NCBI RefSeq assembly: GCF_000711735.1 | Contig: NZ_JONL01000008.1 | Coordinates: 124,001-188,000 of the forward strand | Source of the DNA: Maridesulfovibrio frigidus DSM 17176 | GTDB taxonomy: Bacteria > Desulfobacterota > Desulfovibrionia > Desulfovibrionales > Desulfovibrionaceae | Direction: 5' to 3' | Length of the DNA: 64,000 nt | In this document: positions 36,619 to 45,822 of the stretch, one piece after another | Layout of the letters: each line of letters begins with the position of its first letter | Numbering within the stretch: the stretch's first letter is position 1 | Notes under the pieces: model-generated | The model's database searches: none | The model's input: the letters and a program-made list of their open reading frames with translations, nothing else | Told to the model about the DNA's origin: nothing | Position numbers and translations under genes: made by a program

Positions 36619-36851
36619 CGAAAAATCTCTCTAGCTTAAATGTTTATAGGTCAAATTTCGTGTCCACCCATGTTTGATGAGAAGCTTTATCCGGTCAGCA
36701 TTCTTTATATCTCTATCAGCTTCAATCCGTCAAAAGAGAATTCCATTATTCAGCTACAGGGTTTCAGGTGAAGTTGTTTTTTGCTATTTATTCGGTGTCG
36801 CATTATATAACTAAATAAAATAAACAAATTTTCAATAGGGAGTACGTAATA

Positions 36852-37706
36852 ATGGATGGTCTAACTGAGCTTTTGGCCTGTATTCAAGATATTTCTGGGG
36901 GTAATTATTCCAATGATATTATGGAACTGACCAAAGACGGTTATGATCCCTATGTTCGTGAAATTGCGGAATCCGTCGGGCTTATGATGGTTAAGATTGA
37001 GGGCAGAGAGTTTGCTCTTGAGCAGGCGTATGATGACTTGAAGAGTAATATTGTCAATACTGTTAAGGCTACTGCACGCGGGCTTAGTCTGCGTGATAAA
37101 TATACTCGTGGACATGGTGAACGGGTCGGGCGCTATGCGCACAGACTGGCGCTCAGTGCAGGGTTTTCCGAAGAGGATGTCTGGACGGTCGGGCTTGCTG
37201 GAATTCTCCATGATATAGGTAAGATCGGCTTTAGCGATAAGCTGTTTTTCAATGAAGATGTCCGTGTAGATGATGAGATGCTTGCTGAAATAAGGCAGCA
37301 CCCTGAATCCGGTTTCCGGATGCTGAGGGGGCTAAAGTTTCTAGGTCCAGCCTTGGATTATGTACGGAGTCACCATGAAAGGCTGGATGGGACAGGCTAC
37401 CCGAATGCACTCAAAGGTGATGAGATTCCTATGGGCGCACGAATTTTAAGTATAGTAGATGTTTTTGATGCGCTCACCACTACGCGCTCGTATCAGGAGG
37501 CCAAGTCTCTTGATAAAGCCTTTGGTATTCTTAGAAAGCTGGCGGGGCCATCGCTTGATCCTGAACTCGTCGAAATTTTCATTAAAGAGATAGAAGAAAA
37601 TGGACTTGAGGTTGTTGAGGAGGAATTTTCCACCTGTACAGATAAAGAGGGGCTTTCTAAGCCTGCTTGCAGTTACTTGCCTGATCCAAAATCCTCCGAT
37701 TTATAG
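36852..37706 (+). CDS. HD-GYP domain protein (probable c-di-GMP phosphodiesterase)
   Basis: This 284-residue protein has a short N-terminal region and an HD-GYP domain from about residue 75 to 250. The key motifs are intact: RGHGERVGRYAHRLA, LHDIGKIGF, HPESGF, HHERLDGTGYPN and DVFDALTT. HHE.LDG.GYP is the HD-GYP signature, so it should hydrolyse cyclic di-GMP (or a related dinucleotide). There is no obvious membrane or receiver domain. The deacetylase-like gene begins 11 bases after the stop and is likely co-transcribed. Confidence 0.9.
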   Translation: MDGLTELLACIQDISGGNYSNDIMELTKDGYDPYVREIAESVGLMMVKIEGREFALEQAYDDLKSNIVNTVKATARGLSLRDKYTRGHGERVGRYAHRLALSAGFSEEDVWTVGLAGILHDIGKIGFSDKLFFNEDVRVDDEMLAEIRQHPESGFRMLRGLKFLGPALDYVRSHHERLDGTGYPNALKGDEIPMGARILSIVDVFDALTTTRSYQEAKSLDKAFGILRKLAGPSLDPELVEIFIKEIEENGLEVVEEEFSTCTDKEGLSKPACSYLPDPKSSDL

Positions 37707-37717
37707 GTTCGTATTGT

Positions 37718-38836
37718 ATGAAAAAGAAATTTTTAGTCCTTATTGAGGACGACTTTGAAGTAATGGGTAATGGGCTAGGAAATGTTGCTGAATTGCAATA
37801 TCTGCCAGCTTTATCCCTTATGAATATTGCTGATAAGTATGGAGCTAAAGTAACTTTCATGGTTGATGTTGCTCATCAACTTACTATGAAGAAGCACCTC
37901 GTTCATTCTGAAGTTAGAATTCAGTCTAAGCTATGGGATGAAACCGTTCTGCTGATGGCGGAAAGGGGTTTTGATGTTCAGCTACATCTACATTCGCAGT
38001 GGGTTAATTCTGTATACAAAAATGGATTTCACCATCTGACTGATGTATGGAATATTGGTCGCCTTCTCCCTGAGGAGCAGGCCGAGCTGGTTAAAGCGGG
38101 TGTTCAATATCTGGAAAATCTTTTGCGCCCTGTGCATCCCGCGTATAAAGTTTGCGCTTTCAAAGCTGGATCGTGGGGGCTGCAACCTTCTGAGCATATC
38201 CTGTCTGTGCTTGAAAATGCCGGAATTAATATTGTAATGGGTATGCGTGCCGGGATTAAAATTGAAGGGCAGTCCGTTGATTATTCCGGCATGGAAGAAA
38301 AATGCCTCCCTTACTATGCCTCTCGAAAGGATGTCACAAAGCTTGCTGCCGATCGCAGTAGTCTTGCGGTAATCCCTTTGCAATCTTATTCTCCGGATTT
38401 ATTAACTTTTTCAAAGTATGTACTTAATCATATTTTAGAAAGAGCGCGTTGCAAACGTGGATTCTCATTGACCAATGGTAAGCCCGTTCCAGCTGAAATT
38501 AAGGGGCTGAAACCCTTGTCCGGCAAAAATGATTTTTCATTGGGGATGCGTCCTTATCAGACTCATTTGAAAATCGGCAGCCAGCCTTTTTCGTATCTTA
38601 AGAAATCATTTGATGTGGTTATCGAAAGGTTGCGGGGTTATGAGCTTGAGAGGATTCCTATTCTGATCGAAAGCCACACGAAACAATATGCTAATTATTA
38701 TGAAGATATTGAACGTTTCATTGCATATATAGCCGAGAAGTATGAATCTGAGGCCGAGTTTGGTGACTTAAGTGGATATGGTAGGGAATTGCAGGAAAAT
38801 CCAAGTCTAGCGAGGTCCAAAGATGTCCATAAGTAA
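37718..38836 (+). CDS. Polysaccharide deacetylase-like protein
   Basis: This 372-residue soluble protein has no close well-known relative that I can name. Two features of the NodB/polysaccharide deacetylase fold are visible: an acidic pair near the start (VLIEDDFEVMG, residues 8-18) and a metal-type His motif, VQLHLHSQW, near residue 90, on expected beta strands of a (beta/alpha) barrel. It would remove N-acyl groups from a sugar. The gene overlaps the next, a formyltransferase-like gene, by 14 bases, so the two products probably act on one substrate, such as an amino sugar of a surface glycan. Substrate unknown. Confidence 0.65.
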   Translation: MKKKFLVLIEDDFEVMGNGLGNVAELQYLPALSLMNIADKYGAKVTFMVDVAHQLTMKKHLVHSEVRIQSKLWDETVLLMAERGFDVQLHLHSQWVNSVYKNGFHHLTDVWNIGRLLPEEQAELVKAGVQYLENLLRPVHPAYKVCAFKAGSWGLQPSEHILSVLENAGINIVMGMRAGIKIEGQSVDYSGMEEKCLPYYASRKDVTKLAADRSSLAVIPLQSYSPDLLTFSKYVLNHILERARCKRGFSLTNGKPVPAEIKGLKPLSGKNDFSLGMRPYQTHLKIGSQPFSYLKKSFDVVIERLRGYELERIPILIESHTKQYANYYEDIERFIAYIAEKYESEAEFGDLSGYGRELQENPSLARSKDVHK

Positions 38837-40001
38837 AGAGCATTTACGCGGTAGTGCTGACACTATTGCGAAGGTGAGAGCGTTTATCCATAATTTTGAT
38901 ACTGGCGCAGAAGGCTGCGGCTCGCTGGAATTTCCATACCTTATTGAAAGCGACGAGCTTGATTGGGGTAAAGTTGTTTCTTCGTTTAAAGAGGATTTCA
39001 GAATCTTCGATGATTTGCTGTTCAAACTCCACTTTAAGAGAAATGCTGAGCTCTCAAGCTCACAGGATGAACGGATTATTATATTTTTGACAATTGGATA
39101 TCTTTATTCAAATGATGTCCGCTACTTTAATGAATTTTTGTTTTTCTATAATGAGCCTGCCAGTTTTGAGAAGTACATGCTTTTAATGCAGGATACATTT
39201 TTCAGCAATATCTATCCCGGCAACCATCACAGCTTTCCACTTTGTGACCGGGAAGAGGTGAAAAAACATTTACACAACTTTGAGAGCAAGCTCAGGTCCG
39301 TCAGGAGTGAAGAAGTGGACAGTTCTCAGCGTGTAGCCCTTTTTGGTAGTCCTACCTTTTTCAAACGAATAAGGGCAGATTTGCTGGAAAAAGGGTTCGA
39401 CGTTCGGTGCTATTTTATTCCTTTTCATCCTGATAAACTCGTAAATTTTGTGTTTAAGAACAGACTTTTCTTTAAGCTATTTTGCATGTTTAAGCACATC
39501 AAGTTCAAATTTACTAAACTCAATTTTGCATATGATTCTCCTGAGATCGGCAAAATACTTGAGAACCAAAACCTAGATATCGGATTTCATAAGTTGGGTT
39601 TTATTATAAAAAATAATGTGATTGGCAGTCTTAAAAATGGGCTGATTAATGACCATTGGGCGTTGCTCCCGTTTGTTCGTGGGAGGTCAACTATTGAATA
39701 TTCGCTACTTTTGGGGTTTCCGGTTGCTGCAACGACTCATCTTGTCGAGGAAAGTGTCGATAGTGGCGGGGTTGTAAGTGTTTATAATTATGATGAAGAA
39801 GCGAAAAAGTGCTCCTCAATCAGTGACGTTAAGCAGCTAGTTCGGTGGGATTTGAATCTGCGAGCTGTTGACTCAATTGAGATTTTATCGCGTACCAAAA
39901 CCCCGCTTTATGAAAATAGAAATGATATGGGTTTGATGTTCTACTCTATGCATCCTTTCCTAGAAAAATTTATTGAAGATCATATTTTGAGTCATGCATA
40001 A
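38823..40001 (+). CDS. Formyltransferase-domain protein
   Basis: This 392-residue protein has a helical N-terminal extension (about 1-165) and then a formyl_trans_N-like domain. The domain opens with RVALFGSPTFFKRIRADLL. The catalytic segment GLINDHWALLPFVRGRST preserves the Asn-x-His pair (about 276 and 278), and SVDSGGVV preserves the Asp (about 312). It would move a formyl group from 10-formyl-THF to an amine, as enzymes for N-formyl sugars do. It overlaps the deacetylase-like gene. The N-terminal extension is not recognised. Confidence 0.7.
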   Translation: MSISKEHLRGSADTIAKVRAFIHNFDTGAEGCGSLEFPYLIESDELDWGKVVSSFKEDFRIFDDLLFKLHFKRNAELSSSQDERIIIFLTIGYLYSNDVRYFNEFLFFYNEPASFEKYMLLMQDTFFSNIYPGNHHSFPLCDREEVKKHLHNFESKLRSVRSEEVDSSQRVALFGSPTFFKRIRADLLEKGFDVRCYFIPFHPDKLVNFVFKNRLFFKLFCMFKHIKFKFTKLNFAYDSPEIGKILENQNLDIGFHKLGFIIKNNVIGSLKNGLINDHWALLPFVRGRSTIEYSLLLGFPVAATTHLVEESVDSGGVVSVYNYDEEAKKCSSISDVKQLVRWDLNLRAVDSIEILSRTKTPLYENRNDMGLMFYSMHPFLEKFIEDHILSHA

Positions 40002-40232
40002 TTATTATGGGCAATTTATTTGAGTTCATTATTTGAGTTAACTTTATTAAGTGATTTCGCTGAGCTAAGTAACTGCTCTAATTGTGATAGACTATTATTT
40101 AATAATGATTCCTATTTAGGTTGCCATTGGTATGAAAGTGCTTATTTTCTCAACTCGCCATTAATGCAACAAATAATATCCGAAAATTTGAAAGTTTTCT
40201 TCCTGCTTTGATGCAGGGACAGTGAGAAATAT

Positions 40233-42980
40233 ATGCAGAATAAAACGATTCATATTGAAGGCGCAAAGCACCATAATCTTAAAGATTTATATCTTGATAT
40301 TCCCCGCGATCAGCTTGTTGTTGTCTGCGGCCCTTCTGGCTCAGGTAAATCAACACTCTCTTTCGATATTGTCTATGCCGAGGGGCAAAGGCGTTATGTA
40401 GAGTCTCTGTCAGCTTATGCGCGGCAGTTTCTGCCTCAGCTTGATAAGCCTAAAGTTGATAAAATTGAGGGTCTATCACCTGCCATTTCGCTTGAGCAAG
40501 GGTCCACTTCACGAAACCCTCGTTCAACTGTCGGAACTGTTACTGAGATTTATGATTTTTTACGTGTGTTTTATGCGCGGCTTGGAAAATTTCACTGTCC
40601 AAAATGTGGCAAAGCTATTGAAGCTCAGACTTCTGATGAGATTCTGGATCGCATCATGTCGCTTGATGATGGTACCAAGTTCATGCTTCTTGCGCCCATG
40701 ATTGATCATCAGAAAGGCACCCATAAAGACCTTTTTGCCAAGCTTAAGCGTGAGGGTTTTGTCCGGGTAAGAGTTAATGGTGAAATGACTTCTATTGATG
40801 ATGTTCCGGAACTTGAGAAGCATCGCAAACACACCATTGATCTTGTGGTTGATCGCCTAGTTATCAAAGGTGATATTAAAAAAAGGCTTGGTGATTCGCT
40901 TGAGCTTGCGCTTCGGTATGGGGATGAAGCTATTATAATTTCTATTGTGGGCGGCGAGGATATTTACCTTTCCACCATGTCTACCTGTTCTACATGTAAG
41001 ATCAGTATGCCGCGTCTGTCTCCGCAACTTTTTTCTTTCAATAGCCCGCAGGGTGCGTGTCCTACTTGTTCCGGCCTTGGTAGCGTTGAATATTATGAGC
41101 CTGATCTCCTTGCTCCTAACAAGGGGCTGTCTTTGAAATCGGGCGCGGTTATCCCTTGGAAATCTCCGCAAATGTTTGGACGCTATGAACCTGAGTTTCG
41201 CGCTCTAGGCAAAAAGTATGGTTTTAAAATAGATACACCGATCAGTGAATTTTCTGAAAAAGCGCATAAGGCTCTTTTTTACGGTGATAAGGAACTTGAC
41301 TGGGAAGGCATTGTTAATCAGCTCGAAGCGGGTAGAGATTTAGGTCGCATCTGGCGTGATGAGCTTTCACGTTTCAGGCAGAACACCTCCTGTCCGGCTT
41401 GTGGTGGTGCGCGTCTTCGTCCGGAATCGCTGGCTGTTAAGGTGGAAGGTGAAAGTATTTCAGATTTTTGCTCTATGTCTATTCACAGAGCTTTGAGCTG
41501 GATTGAGACTCTTGAGTTCAAGGGACATGATTCTTTGATTGCAGAACCACTCCTTAAAGAGCTGATTCATCGCATCGGGTTTATGGTTAATGTCGGACTG
41601 GACTACCTTAACCTCGGGCGTAATATGGCGACCCTTTCGGGTGGTGAAGCTCAACGCATACGTCTTGCTGGACAGCTTGGCTCCGGCCTTGTTGGTGTAA
41701 CGTACGTGCTTGATGAGCCATCTATCGGCTTGCATCCACGAGATAACGAAAGATTGCTGGCTACCTTACGTTCGCTCCAATCTCGCGGAAATACAGTGCT
41801 CGTGGTTGAACATGACGAGGCTACAATTCGAAATGCGGATCATGTCATTGAGCTTGGGCCCGGTTCAGGAATGCTGGGCGGCGAGATAGTTTTTCAGGGC
41901 AGTGTAGATGATTTGCTCGGGAAATCTCAGTCGCTTACCGCTAAATACCTGCGCGGAGAGCTTTCACTTGATAAGCCCGAAAAACGGCGTGTTCCAACGG
42001 ACTGGATAAAGCTTCGCGGGGTTAACACTCATAATCTAAAGAATTTAGATGTTGATATTCCGCTGGGAATTCTTTGTTGCTTTACTGGTGTGTCCGGCTC
42101 TGGGAAAAGTTCGCTTGTTGTGGATTCTATGTACAAGCATCTTGCTCTTTCGCGCGGTGTAAAAGTTGATCAGCCGGGAAAAATTTCCGGTATTGATGGG
42201 ATTGATAAGATCGAAAAAGTAATTTCAATCGATCAGTCACCAATCGGGCGAACTCCCCGTTCAAATCCCGCGACTTATACTAAAATTTTTGACGATATCA
42301 GAAATATTTTTGCCGCAACTAAGGAATCGAAGAAGAGAGGCTACAAGCCCGGTAGATTTAGTTTCAACGTACGTGGCGGACGCTGCGAGGCGTGTAAAGG
42401 CGATGGGCAGATTCGGGTTGAAATGCATTTTCTGCCCGATGTTTACGTTACTTGTGATGTCTGCAAGGGTAAGCGTTACAATAGCCAGACTTTAGAAGTG
42501 GATTATAAGGGGAGCAACATTTCTGATGTTCTCCATATGACGGTTCGCCAGGCGAAGGTTTTTTTTGAAAATCACCCGACACTTAATCGCAGGCTCGCGG
42601 TTTTGGAGCAGGTTGGGCTAGAATATCTACAGCTTGGTCAGCCGGGTACGACTCTTTCCGGTGGTGAGGCTCAGCGGATTAAAATTTCACGTGAGCTTGG
42701 TAAAAGGCGCTTGCCGGGAACTCTGTATATTCTTGACGAGCCGACCACAGGACTTCACATGCACGAAGTTGGCAAGCTCATTAAAGTCTTACAGCAACTG
42801 GTAGAAAAGGGGGCAACGGTTATTGTTATTGAACACAATACTGATGTCATTCGTGCTGCGGATTATGTTTTCGATTTAGGTCCGGGCGGTGGAGAATCCG
42901 GCGGGCAGATTGTCGCTAAAGGAACTCCGGAAGAGATAATTGATAACCCCAACTCGGTTACGGGGCAGTTTATCGCATAG
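40233..42980 (+). CDS. uvrA: UvrABC system protein A
   Basis: This 915-residue protein recognises bulky DNA lesions and loads UvrB in nucleotide excision repair. It has two ABC ATPase halves with Walker A GPSGSGKST (about residues 32-40) and GVSGSGKSS. Zinc-finger cysteines occur in CSTCK ... CPTCSG and in CEACKGDG ... CDVCKGKR. Signature motifs LSGGEAQRIRL and LSGGEAQRIKI are both present. It is slightly shorter than E. coli UvrA (940). No SOS box was found upstream. A strong bidirectional terminator follows. Confidence 0.97.
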   Translation: MQNKTIHIEGAKHHNLKDLYLDIPRDQLVVVCGPSGSGKSTLSFDIVYAEGQRRYVESLSAYARQFLPQLDKPKVDKIEGLSPAISLEQGSTSRNPRSTVGTVTEIYDFLRVFYARLGKFHCPKCGKAIEAQTSDEILDRIMSLDDGTKFMLLAPMIDHQKGTHKDLFAKLKREGFVRVRVNGEMTSIDDVPELEKHRKHTIDLVVDRLVIKGDIKKRLGDSLELALRYGDEAIIISIVGGEDIYLSTMSTCSTCKISMPRLSPQLFSFNSPQGACPTCSGLGSVEYYEPDLLAPNKGLSLKSGAVIPWKSPQMFGRYEPEFRALGKKYGFKIDTPISEFSEKAHKALFYGDKELDWEGIVNQLEAGRDLGRIWRDELSRFRQNTSCPACGGARLRPESLAVKVEGESISDFCSMSIHRALSWIETLEFKGHDSLIAEPLLKELIHRIGFMVNVGLDYLNLGRNMATLSGGEAQRIRLAGQLGSGLVGVTYVLDEPSIGLHPRDNERLLATLRSLQSRGNTVLVVEHDEATIRNADHVIELGPGSGMLGGEIVFQGSVDDLLGKSQSLTAKYLRGELSLDKPEKRRVPTDWIKLRGVNTHNLKNLDVDIPLGILCCFTGVSGSGKSSLVVDSMYKHLALSRGVKVDQPGKISGIDGIDKIEKVISIDQSPIGRTPRSNPATYTKIFDDIRNIFAATKESKKRGYKPGRFSFNVRGGRCEACKGDGQIRVEMHFLPDVYVTCDVCKGKRYNSQTLEVDYKGSNISDVLHMTVRQAKVFFENHPTLNRRLAVLEQVGLEYLQLGQPGTTLSGGEAQRIKISRELGKRRLPGTLYILDEPTTGLHMHEVGKLIKVLQQLVEKGATVIVIEHNTDVIRAADYVFDLGPGGGESGGQIVAKGTPEEIIDNPNSVTGQFIA

Positions 42981-43010
42981 CGGTTTTTTACGCGAAAGCT
43001 ATTAAAGTAA

Positions 43011-43057
43011 AAATCTCCGTACAACTTCTTTTCGAAGCGTGTACGGAGATTTTTTTA
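43011..43057. terminator. Bidirectional terminator between uvrA and Hpt gene
   Basis: AAATCTCCGTACA (43011-43023) and TGTACGGAGATTT (43040-43052) form a 13-bp stem with an inner ACTTC/GAAG stem, flanked by A and T runs. Confidence 0.9.
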
Positions 43058-43084
43058 TGGGCGAAAAATGGTTTGAACTGAGAA

Positions 43085-43396
43085 TTAATCCATTTCAACG
43101 TATTCAATTTCTACGTTTTCCAGATAGTTGCGCACTTGGGCTGTGCTTTCAGGTACTTTATCCATGATTTTTTCAACAGCTTGCTCTTCAATAATATTGC
43201 CGAGTCTTGATAGCTCTTCGAAACCGTATGCGGCTCCAGTTCCTTTTAATTTATGGCCCAGCATTCTGATCTGGTCGAAATCTTTATCTTGAATAGCGGT
43301 TTCAAGCTCGACTAGTTCTTTCAGTCTAATTTCGAGATACCGAGGCATAATGTCTTCAAGGTCTTCATCAACTTTAACTGCGATTTTATTACTCAT
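43085..43396 (-). CDS. Histidine phosphotransfer (Hpt) domain protein
   Basis: This 103-residue helical protein carries the Hpt motif MLGHKLKGTGAAYGF, with His48 as phosphoacceptor. The KL and GTG residues that frame the His are canonical. It would pass phosphate between a hybrid kinase and a receiver. It shares the region with CheD and STAS genes on the minus strand, so it may belong to the same signalling network, though spacing is too wide to claim an operon. Confidence 0.9.
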   Translation of the reverse strand: MSNKIAVKVDEDLEDIMPRYLEIRLKELVELETAIQDKDFDQIRMLGHKLKGTGAAYGFEELSRLGNIIEEQAVEKIMDKVPESTAQVRNYLENVEIEYVEMD

Positions 43397-43460
43397 GATA
43401 TTTCCCCCAAATTAAAAAAAGCTTATTTCCCGAGAATGGGACAGTGTTGTCCTCTTATTA

Positions 43461-44255
43461 TTAATCTTTTATTGAATCTTTTTCCACTTTTATTAATTCT
43501 TTTTCTTTATCTTTATTTAAGTCAGCGTCTAAGAAACTTTTGGTCTTGGGAAGCTGTAGTGAAAAGTTACTGTAAGATCCAACCTTTGCAACCGCATTTT
43601 TAAATTTACAGCCGAGAACGTGGCCTCCAGCAGTGCGGTCTTTAGTTATAAAGTGCCAGTGGAAACCCGGGACTCCGATTCCTTTGACAAAAGAAGGACT
43701 TTTAATCCCTATGAGGGACCCTTCAATTTCAGTAAATTTAAAGATGCCTTGTTTTTTTACAACTTCCACAAGCGGGGGGTATGGCTTTTGCTGACCGGGA
43801 ACGCTTCTTGTTCTCATCATGCTAAACCTACCGTCTATCCGTATCGCAAAGAAAATATTCGCAGAAGGAAGAGCTTCCGTTACTTTATTATTAAGATCCT
43901 CCAGAGAAGTAACTGAATCAATTCTCAGAATGGAATCTGTTTTGAAAGTCAGGGCGTCTGCAAATGGAATTCTTGTAGAGTCTTCGACAGGAGCTGCTTT
44001 GCCGTCTACTTTTACTTGATAAACTTCATTATCTAGAAAAACCATTTCACCGTTGAGACCGTTAAATGTGCCTATCCCGAAATCACCATGAGATTTAAGC
44101 TCTTTAACGGTTAGATCTCCGTCATAAATACCAAGTAGCAGTGAGTCTATGGTCGAATATTGGTAAATGGTTTCACTTGCACTGGCAGGAGTGAAGGCTG
44201 TGAGAAGGATTAGAGAAAAGATGGCAAGAGATAACAGTTTATATAACTTTTTCAT
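43461..44255 (-). CDS. budA: Exported alpha-acetolactate decarboxylase
   Basis: This 264-residue protein matches acetolactate decarboxylase: GDFGIGTFNGLNGEMVFLDN, RIPFADALTF, FFAIRIDGRFSMMRTRS and the zinc-binding GFHWHFITKDRTAGGHVLGC. The reaction is conversion of 2-acetolactate to acetoin. Unusually, the N-terminus is a clear signal peptide (KKLYKLLSLAIFSLILLTAF, cleavage near ASASET), so the enzyme is exported to the periplasm. The C-terminal tail is Lys/Asp-rich. No acetolactate synthase gene is nearby, so the source of substrate is not explained by this window. Confidence 0.85.
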   Translation of the reverse strand: MKKLYKLLSLAIFSLILLTAFTPASASETIYQYSTIDSLLLGIYDGDLTVKELKSHGDFGIGTFNGLNGEMVFLDNEVYQVKVDGKAAPVEDSTRIPFADALTFKTDSILRIDSVTSLEDLNNKVTEALPSANIFFAIRIDGRFSMMRTRSVPGQQKPYPPLVEVVKKQGIFKFTEIEGSLIGIKSPSFVKGIGVPGFHWHFITKDRTAGGHVLGCKFKNAVAKVGSYSNFSLQLPKTKSFLDADLNKDKEKELIKVEKDSIKD

Positions 44256-44309
44256 TTTAGCCTGCTTTTTAACCTATTTTAACTTTACGGGAAGTTTAGG
44301 TTGTGTTTT

Positions 44310-44861
44310 CTATTTTCGCCGCTTTGGCATCGGGGCTTTATTATCTAAGTCGAAGGTTTGCCTATCAAGCCTTTTTAGCCAGAGATCTCCCGTGTGAGTT
44401 GCATATAAAATTTTCCTTCCAACATTTCCGCCAACATCAGCAGCTATTGGGTGTAAACCTTTCTCTTTAAGACATTTTTTAGCCATAGTGACGTTTCTAT
44501 CGCCCACTGCCATGTATTGCGGAGCGCGAACGCGGTTTGCGATCAACCCTTGGGAGCCGCCGAAAAGTTTGACTTCCAAGTGGTTCTTTTTTGCGCCAAT
44601 CCGAAGCATACACTCTAGCAAGTAGTCTACAGCTGTGTCTACATATCGGCAAATTTGAAGTGAAATTTTTTTGTCAGGACTTATTTCATTTCTTGAGGGA
44701 AGAAATGCGTGGCAAATGCATCCTTGTTTAAGTTTTGGAGAGAACATAGTTATTGCAACGCACGACCCTAATACTGTCGAAACGATTGTGGGGCTTACTC
44801 CAAGGAATGCATCTCCTGTATGAAGGAATACATGAGGTATGTCTGGTTTTAATGAGCTCAT
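44310..44861 (-). CDS. cheD: Chemoreceptor glutamine deamidase CheD
   Basis: This 183-residue protein deamidates glutamines on chemoreceptors so they can be methylated. Catalytic Cys34 is in STVLGSCVAITMF and His51 in CHAFLPSRNE. VKLFGGSQ and GRKILYATHTGDLWLKRL are conserved. It could act on the two receptors in this window, but no cheA, cheW, cheR or cheB is here. It is a stand-alone gene with 50-150 base gaps on either side. Confidence 0.92.
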   Translation of the reverse strand: MSSLKPDIPHVFLHTGDAFLGVSPTIVSTVLGSCVAITMFSPKLKQGCICHAFLPSRNEISPDKKISLQICRYVDTAVDYLLECMLRIGAKKNHLEVKLFGGSQGLIANRVRAPQYMAVGDRNVTMAKKCLKEKGLHPIAADVGGNVGRKILYATHTGDLWLKRLDRQTFDLDNKAPMPKRRK

Positions 44862-45018
44862 TATTTGTTTCTATCCTCGAATATCAAAAATATCTTAATC
44901 CTACTGAAGTATTATAGCAATTACTTCCAAGTCCTTCGTGCAATGATTTTCAAGGTGTACTTAGCTGGCTATGCGGCGTAGATATATTATAAAATTGTAG
45001 TGTGGTGCAAAAGAAAAT

Positions 45019-45807
45019 TTATTTTAAATTATGATCGCGTATTATTTTAATTACTTCTTGAAATTCTTCAATGGGGGCCGCCCCGGTGATGGTAACACCA
45101 TTAACAACAAAGACCGGGGATGCAGTGAACCCAAAAGACTTAGCTTCTTTGATGTCACGATTTACGGTCTTTATAACTTTGGGTGATTTGATGTCTATAT
45201 GAATCCTAGTAACGTTTGCTCCGACTTTCAAAGCGATAGCATCTAGTTCCTTTAGTCCATGCTTTTTTATTTTGGACCTTTTAGCGAGTGCTAGTTTGTT
45301 AAAAGCGATTGCTTTTTGAAAGTTTTGTAAAACTATGGCCTCATAATATAAGGCTGCCGGGCGCGACATTTTGTGGAAACCTTGCGGATTATGTCTATAG
45401 CGGTAGCTTATTTTGGGGTCAGATTTGAGCAGCTTTTGTATAGTCGCGTCTGCTTTTGAACAGGTTGCAGATTGAAAATCTGAGTACGCAAATATGGAAA
45501 TGTCGCCGCTTGTGGCTCCCCATACAGGACGGTTAGGGACGGTTGCGGGGATATTAGGATTATTTACCTGTGCAATCTGTCTGTTGCGTATTTTATCTTT
45601 GTTCTTTTTTTCAAGACCGACTTGCATAAGGTCATAAAGTTTATCTTCATGGCCTTTAAATGCGCCAATAATTAGCTCTGGATTTTTGATTAATACTTCT
45701 TTGATTTCTTTTTGAAGCTGAGTTTCCGATTCTGATTTAGTCTTCGCATGGACTTGGCTCGGCAAAAGAATAGTAACCGCTAAAATAGAAATAAGAAGGC
45801 GGATCAT
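45019..45807 (-). CDS. DsbA/thioredoxin-fold protein lacking the first active-site cysteine
   Basis: This 262-residue exported protein (signal peptide about 1-21, ending in QVHAKT) has the DsbA-type thioredoxin domain. The active-site position reads FAYSDFQSATCSKAD, so the usual CxxC is SATC (113-116) with only the second Cys. The cis-proline loop SPVFVVNGVTITG is intact. A lone Cys suggests monothiol, chaperone-like or isomerase behaviour rather than oxidant activity. An N-terminal helical extension (about 25-95) precedes the fold, as in com1/DsbA-like proteins. It lies 15 bases downstream of the STAS gene. Confidence 0.82.
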   Translation of the reverse strand: MIRLLISILAVTILLPSQVHAKTKSESETQLQKEIKEVLIKNPELIIGAFKGHEDKLYDLMQVGLEKKNKDKIRNRQIAQVNNPNIPATVPNRPVWGATSGDISIFAYSDFQSATCSKADATIQKLLKSDPKISYRYRHNPQGFHKMSRPAALYYEAIVLQNFQKAIAFNKLALAKRSKIKKHGLKELDAIALKVGANVTRIHIDIKSPKVIKTVNRDIKEAKSFGFTASPVFVVNGVTITGAAPIEEFQEVIKIIRDHNLK

Positions 45808-45822
45808 AGCAAATCCTCTGGG

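Noticed and set aside
36619-36851. Possible preQ1 riboswitch before queC
   Set aside because: No pattern of short hairpin followed by an A-rich tail and matching C-rich segment was seen in the ~230 bases upstream.
40020-40211. 63-residue open frame between the formyltransferase-like gene and uvrA
   Set aside because: TTG start without a clear ribosome site, Leu/Phe/Ser-rich AT-biased composition and no recognisable family. It could be real but cannot be supported.
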